Part shown: in pieces, positions 60,060 through 64,000 of the stretch | How positions within the stretch are numbered: the first letter of the stretch is position 1 | How the letters are laid out: each line of letters starts with the position of its first letter | Assembly: GCF_016653615.1 (NCBI RefSeq) | Contig: NZ_CP067393.1 | Location: 1,937,673 to 2,001,672, forward strand | Length of the DNA: 64,000 nt | DNA from: Entomomonas asaccharolytica | Lineage (GTDB): Bacteria > Pseudomonadota > Gammaproteobacteria > Pseudomonadales > Pseudomonadaceae | Reading direction: 5' to 3' | Notes under the pieces: generated by a model | What the model was told of the DNA's origin: nothing | Databases searched by the model: none | What the model saw: the letters and a program-made list of their open reading frames with translations, nothing else | Program-made: the position numbers and the translations under genes

Positions 60060-61421
60060 TTAAATAGGGAAATGGATATAAAAACAGGCACCACCTAAAC
60101 TCGAGTCACTAATTTCCAAATAACCGTTATAACCCTCTAAAATATCCTGTACAACCGCCAAACCGATGCCTTGACCTGGATTTAGACTATCACCGCGAAC
60201 CCCTCGCTGTAATACAGTTTTACGTTTATTAATAGGAACGCCAGGGCCATCATCTTCCACCGTTATTAACACCTCTTTCTCAGTAACTTTTCCTGTGATG
60301 CGGACAGTGGTTAAACACAGCCGATAAGCATTCTCTAATAAATTGCCAAATAACTCCAATAAAGCCGCTTCCTCAGCATGTAATTTTAAATCATGGGGGA
60401 AATCAATAACACTGATTACTTGTTTATCTGCATAAACTTTATTGAGGGTAGAGGTAAGTGAGTCTAACAAGGGACGCAAGCTGATCTGATGGCCAATCAA
60501 CGCACCTTTACGTTGCGTAGCACGTTGTAATTGATAACCTATTTGCTGACCCATCCGCTCAATCTGTGCTTGCATAACAGCCAACTGATTAATAACACTA
60601 CTGTCTTTTTCTTTGATTTCTTCAATAGTATTTTGCAATACCGTTAACGGGGTTTTTAAACTATGGGCTAAATCACCTAGGGTGTCTTGATAACGCTCAC
60701 GTTGCATCCGCTCAGTGGTCAGTAGTCTATTTAAAGAATGGGTTAATCGATGAATTTCACTGGGTACGTTTTCATCTAATTGTTCTCGTTTTCCTGCTTC
60801 AATATCATCTAATTGTGACCTTAAACGTCGCAAAGGTTTTAAACTCCAAGTTAGGCCTACTGCTAATAAGCCTAATAAACAGCTTAACGCAACCACTAAC
60901 CACAATTCAAAACGTCTTAAAAAACTGGTTCTTAAAATATCATATTCCGTTACGGGTTCCATGGTGATAACACTAAAATCTGGACCACCTAAATTGATTT
61001 CTTTATCAAATACATAGTAATGACGGCCTAAAGAGTCGGTAGATAGCCTAAAATCAGCCTTATTACTATCATTTGATAATAGATCGATGGGTAATTCGTT
61101 ATTAGTGCTGTTATCTTTCTTTTCTATAGTATCAACAGGCCAGACCTTATCACCTTTTTGGGTATAGAAATAGCCAAACTGGTTACCTGTTTTACCTGTG
61201 GTTAAGCGCAAATCTTGTAGTGTGTTAGGTAGCGTCAACTCACCATTCACCACTTGCGCTGCTGTAATCAACTCATTAGCACGCTCTTCTAAGCGTATAT
61301 TAGAAAATTGCCGAACTGCTTGGTCAAATGACTCGCGCATAATCGGCATTAATACAGCTAAGAATGCCACTAATAAAATAGCTGAACAGACTAATAACCG
61401 TACTCGAAAAGAACGTAACAT
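60060..61421 (-). CDS. phoQ: PhoQ-type sensor histidine kinase
   Basis: A 453-residue membrane kinase: helix at 7-27, periplasmic sensor of about 140 residues, second helix at 171-194, HAMP, the H-box DLAHSLKTPLTVLQ and the ATPase boxes EDDGPGVP and GQGIGLAVVQDI. It senses low magnesium or cationic peptides in relatives. It starts in the stop codon of phoP (TAATG). Confidence 0.87.
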   Translation of the reverse strand: MLRSFRVRLLVCSAILLVAFLAVLMPIMRESFDQAVRQFSNIRLEERANELITAAQVVNGELTLPNTLQDLRLTTGKTGNQFGYFYTQKGDKVWPVDTIEKKDNSTNNELPIDLLSNDSNKADFRLSTDSLGRHYYVFDKEINLGGPDFSVITMEPVTEYDILRTSFLRRFELWLVVALSCLLGLLAVGLTWSLKPLRRLRSQLDDIEAGKREQLDENVPSEIHRLTHSLNRLLTTERMQRERYQDTLGDLAHSLKTPLTVLQNTIEEIKEKDSSVINQLAVMQAQIERMGQQIGYQLQRATQRKGALIGHQISLRPLLDSLTSTLNKVYADKQVISVIDFPHDLKLHAEEAALLELFGNLLENAYRLCLTTVRITGKVTEKEVLITVEDDGPGVPINKRKTVLQRGVRGDSLNPGQGIGLAVVQDILEGYNGYLEISDSSLGGACFYIHFPI

Positions 61422-62098
61422 TAAGAACAGGACTCCGTAAATAAATAACCTTGTCCACGCACTGTTTCAATGGGTTGAATACCGCATTGGCTTTCTAATT
61501 TACGACGTAGCCTACCTACTAATACCTCTATTACATTACTATCGCGCTCTTCTTCATCTTTATAAAGTTGCTCCATCAAACGCTCTTTCGCGACTACCTG
61601 CTGGCTATGGCGCATTAAATATTCTAAAAGACGATATTCATAGGCGGTTAACTGTAAGGGTGTTTCATTACAAAAAGCACGCTTTCTATTTAAATCTAGC
61701 TTTAATGAACCCACTGTAAGAATTGGTTGCACAATACCTGAAGCACGACGATTTAATACATTTAAGCGTGCTTCCAATTCTTCAAACTGAAAAGGCTTGA
61801 CCACATAATCGTCAGCCCCTGTACTTAATCCTTCCACCTTGTCTTGCCAACTACCGCGAGCTGTTAAGATTAAAATGGGAAAAGTATATTCTTGTTCACG
61901 TAATTGTCGAATAAGCTCTAAACCATTAGTACCAGGTAATCCAATATCAACTACCGCAATGTCATAATGATTATCTTTGACAGATCTTAATGCCTCATCA
62001 GCATTGGCTACTGAACTGACAATATGGCCTAAATCTGATAAACGCACTGTTAAATGGTGCCTTAGCAATTGCTCATCTTCTACAATTAATATTTTCAT
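61421..62098 (-). CDS. phoP: PhoP-type response regulator
   Basis: A 225-residue OmpR-family regulator. Receiver Asp in DIAVVDIGLPGTNG, Lys in DDYVVKPF, then a winged helix ending ERDSNVIEVLVGRLRRKLE. Upstream of and coupled to phoQ. Likely controls envelope genes, possibly including the SlyB-like gene at the window end. Confidence 0.9.
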   Translation of the reverse strand: MKILIVEDEQLLRHHLTVRLSDLGHIVSSVANADEALRSVKDNHYDIAVVDIGLPGTNGLELIRQLREQEYTFPILILTARGSWQDKVEGLSTGADDYVVKPFQFEELEARLNVLNRRASGIVQPILTVGSLKLDLNRKRAFCNETPLQLTAYEYRLLEYLMRHSQQVVAKERLMEQLYKDEEERDSNVIEVLVGRLRRKLESQCGIQPIETVRGQGYLFTESCS

Positions 62099-62135
62099 GT
62101 TGTTCCCACTGTTATTTTATATAGCAATTTATTAC

Positions 62136-62804
62136 TTAGCTGCGAATAAAGCCATGTTCTTTTAATAAAGCCGCCGTCACACTAGGTGACTTATTTTCAC
62201 TTTCATTGGTTTTATTCGCCACTAACAATCGTTCTAAATACCTTGCTAATAGATCTACTTCCAAATTTACCAAGTGCGCTACTTTGTAACTACCAAAAAT
62301 AGTTTCTGCTAAGGTTTGTGGAATAATATTAAGCTCAAAATTACAATCATGTACCGCGTTGACTGTTAAGCTTGTACCATCAACAGTAATCGACCCTTTT
62401 GCAGCAATATATTTAGCTAACTCTAGCGGTGCTTTTAGCTTAAAGAAAACTGAACGTGCTGCTTGTTTAATTTCAACTATTTGCCCTAAACCATCCACAT
62501 GACCACTGACTAAATGACCACCTAAACGAGTGGTTGGTGTAAGTGCTTTTTCTAAATTAACTTTCTGACCTACTGTTAACTCTTGAAACGTTGTGCAACG
62601 CAATGTTTCAGCACTTACATCAGCCCAAAATGCTTGCTTATGTAACTCAATAACTGTTAGGCATACACCATTGACAGCAATACTATCGCCTAGTTTCACA
62701 TCAGCTAAATCAAGTTTACCTGTGGCAACTTGTAATCTTAAATCACCTTGCAAAGGTTGTAGCTGTTGTATATTGCCAACGGCTTCGATAATACCTGTAA
62801 ACAT
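62136..62804 (-). CDS. ribE: riboflavin synthase alpha subunit
   Basis: A 222-residue enzyme with two lumazine-binding barrels: MFTGIIEAVGNI, SIAVNGVCLTV, TRLGGHLVSGHVDG and SITVDGTSLTVN. It dismutates lumazine to riboflavin. The C-terminal 20 residues are an extension. It stands alone here rather than in a rib operon, and no FMN riboswitch is seen upstream. Confidence 0.95.
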   Translation of the reverse strand: MFTGIIEAVGNIQQLQPLQGDLRLQVATGKLDLADVKLGDSIAVNGVCLTVIELHKQAFWADVSAETLRCTTFQELTVGQKVNLEKALTPTTRLGGHLVSGHVDGLGQIVEIKQAARSVFFKLKAPLELAKYIAAKGSITVDGTSLTVNAVHDCNFELNIIPQTLAETIFGSYKVAHLVNLEVDLLARYLERLLVANKTNESENKSPSVTAALLKEHGFIRS

Positions 62805-62877
62805 ATTTATTCAACCTATCAATACTGTATATAAATAATTAATAGTGGTCATATTAATTCATAAAGCAGTATTCTAC

Positions 62878-62913
62878 AAAAAAAGGCTAAGTTGTGTACA
62901 ACTTAGCCTTTTT
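62878..62913. terminator. bidirectional terminator
   Basis: GGCTAAGTTGT and ACAACTTAGCC form a perfect stem with A-run and T-run flanks. It lies after the DUF1090 gene and before the ribE promoter. Confidence 0.88.
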
Positions 62914-62929
62914 AATGATTATCGTAATT

Positions 62930-63325
62930 TTACTTAAAATAACCTTTTAACTCTTGCTCAGCCTTAGCTAATTCTTGCTTTGCTTCTGCTAATTTGCTTT
63001 GTTTTTTAGCTATTTTTTTAGCATCACCTTTGGCTTGAGCTTCAGTCAACTCAGTTTGGCGCTCAACTACTTTTTGCTGCTTTTCTGCAATATCTTGCTC
63101 TAAATCTTTACGTAAACTAGCCTCTGTACAATGTGCTTTCACTTCTGATAATGCTGTTTCCAATCCTGCTACGCGATGGCTATTACCATGCGCTTTTGCA
63201 TAACTAATTTGCTCTTGAATTTTTTCTGCTTTTAGCGAGCAACCTGTAGTGGTATCAGCATACACCAATGATGGCATGGCACAAACAGATCCTACTAAAG
63301 CTATTTTAACTAGGTTCTTAAACAC
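62930..63325 (-). CDS. DUF1090 periplasmic protein, shorter paralogue
   Basis: A 131-residue exported protein of the YqjC type: signal peptide ending SLVYA, GCSLKAEKIQEQISYAKAHGN, the second Cys in VKAHCTEA, then a coiled coil of Lys/Glu/Gln heptads. I start at GTG 63325, which has GGAG six bases upstream and opens the signal peptide; an ATG eight codons earlier lacks a site. Confidence 0.87.
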   Translation of the reverse strand: MFKNLVKIALVGSVCAMPSLVYADTTTGCSLKAEKIQEQISYAKAHGNSHRVAGLETALSEVKAHCTEASLRKDLEQDIAEKQQKVVERQTELTEAQAKGDAKKIAKKQSKLAEAKQELAKAEQELKGYFK

Positions 63326-63503
63326 CTTAGTCTCCTTAATAAATAACAATTTTTAACGACTCCATCACTAACCAGTTACTTTTAAAAAAGTTAAAAAACT
63401 ATCTGCTTAGTGTGGCTTTCTACATTAGAGCAATCAGTTCATAATTCCTAGCACAAATTAGCTTTATTCTTTACAAATTATTAAACTAAAAAATATCCTA
63501 AGT

Positions 63504-63977
63504 TTATTCAGTGCCTAAATGATAGACATTTACTTTGCCACTGGAACTTGAAACAACTTTAACTTTATCACCTATATTAAAAGTTTGTCCCTTATCAGGC
63601 ACTACAATCACCGTAAAGTTATTACCATTATCTTGACGAATAGCCATTTTTAGCCCTTCATCTTTAGTCAATTGTCGCTCTACCCCAGCACCAGCAAAGC
63701 TACCACCGATGGAACCAGCCGCAGAACTAATCACTCTACCCCAGCCGCTACCAATGGTACTACCTAAAACACCGCCTAAAATAGAGCCTGTTAATGTTCC
63801 TTTCCATGAGGAAGAACCATCAATATTAACAATGGCAATATCTTCAATAGTACCTGTTAATGTAGTTTGAATACGATTAGCTTCATTATTAGCGTATGTT
63901 TCTTTACCATTATTTGAAGAACAAGCTGCTATAAACAGCATCATCATTAATAATACTGCTATTTTTTTCAAATACAT
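63504..63977 (-). CDS. SlyB-like glycine-zipper lipoprotein
   Basis: A 157-residue outer-membrane lipoprotein. Lipobox FIAAC, a TLTGTIEDIAIVNIDGSS strand, then the glycine zipper GSILGGVLGSTIGSG and GSIGGSFAGAG, and a C-terminal beta domain (GDKVKVV). In enterics slyB is activated by PhoP and helps stabilise the outer membrane; phoPQ lies 1.4 kb away on the same strand. GAGAGAA precedes the start. Confidence 0.86.
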   Translation of the reverse strand: MYLKKIAVLLMMMLFIAACSSNNGKETYANNEANRIQTTLTGTIEDIAIVNIDGSSSWKGTLTGSILGGVLGSTIGSGWGRVISSAAGSIGGSFAGAGVERQLTKDEGLKMAIRQDNGNNFTVIVVPDKGQTFNIGDKVKVVSSSSGKVNVYHLGTE

Positions 63978-64000
63978 AAGTTCTCTCCACGATCATGCAT

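Noticed and set aside
62805-62877. FMN riboswitch upstream of riboflavin synthase
   Set aside because: Only about 70 AT-rich bases separate the start from a terminator, with none of the conserved RFN element segments.

Overview
The window is AT-rich gammaproteobacterial chromosome with the gene content and local gene order of a Pseudomonas relative. Pointers are a FimX homologue followed by psd and an RhdA-type rhodanese, tyrB divergent from uvrB, an sspA-sspB pair, pncA-pncB-nadE, phoP-phoQ and a type IV pilin. The low GC and compact gene set would suit an insect-associated lineage such as Entomomonas; that assignment is inference from content, not a database match.

Layout. 1-5825 (minus strand) is an orphan type VI secretion cargo module: a vgrG interrupted by one in-frame TGA, a DUF4123-type adaptor, and a very large putative effector that runs off the left edge. 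5994-7751 (minus) holds two paralogous exported proteins and a small lipoprotein gene whose signal peptide contains 14 perfect copies of a 7-bp repeat that currently puts the gene out of frame. 8050-8493 is a Sel1-repeat protein. 8.6-10.0 kb is the corpse of an integrative element: integrase N-terminus, AlpA regulator and RepA-like ATPase, all broken, ending in a tRNA 3'-end-like sequence and a terminator. 10.1-11.6 kb has a type IV pilin, a scrap of a second Sel1 gene and a DUF3592 protein. 11.8-17.3 kb is an accessory block: acyltransferase-like GNAT, acyl-AMP ligase, acyl carrier protein and a classical autotransporter. 17.6-20.5 kb has a PAS-GAF-GGDEF-EAL protein with a degenerate EAL domain and a Lys/Arg-rich repeat protein.

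From 20.6 kb to the right end the window is mostly core housekeeping: tyrB, uvrB, purB with the ribosomal oxygenase roxA, aqpZ, rsmC, fbp, pdxY, sspAB, dgkA with a PAP2 phosphatase, hslO, ggt, proP, a LOG protein, an L,D-transpeptidase, proS, tusA-like, bepA, the NAD salvage set pncA-pncB-nadE, fimX, psd, rhdA, phoPQ, riboflavin synthase and small envelope lipoproteins. Small unknown genes and scars (a sirB 3'-end duplicate, inverted repeats) sit between them.

Themes. Cell-envelope and surface functions dominate: T6SS cargo, pilin plus the c-di-GMP receptor FimX, autotransporter, PhoPQ with a SlyB-like lipoprotein, BepA, and lipid recycling by DgkA, PAP2 and Psd. The strongest candidates for something undescribed are the 7-bp repeat-switched lipoprotein, the large T6SS effector, and the ligase-carrier-GNAT operon next to the autotransporter.
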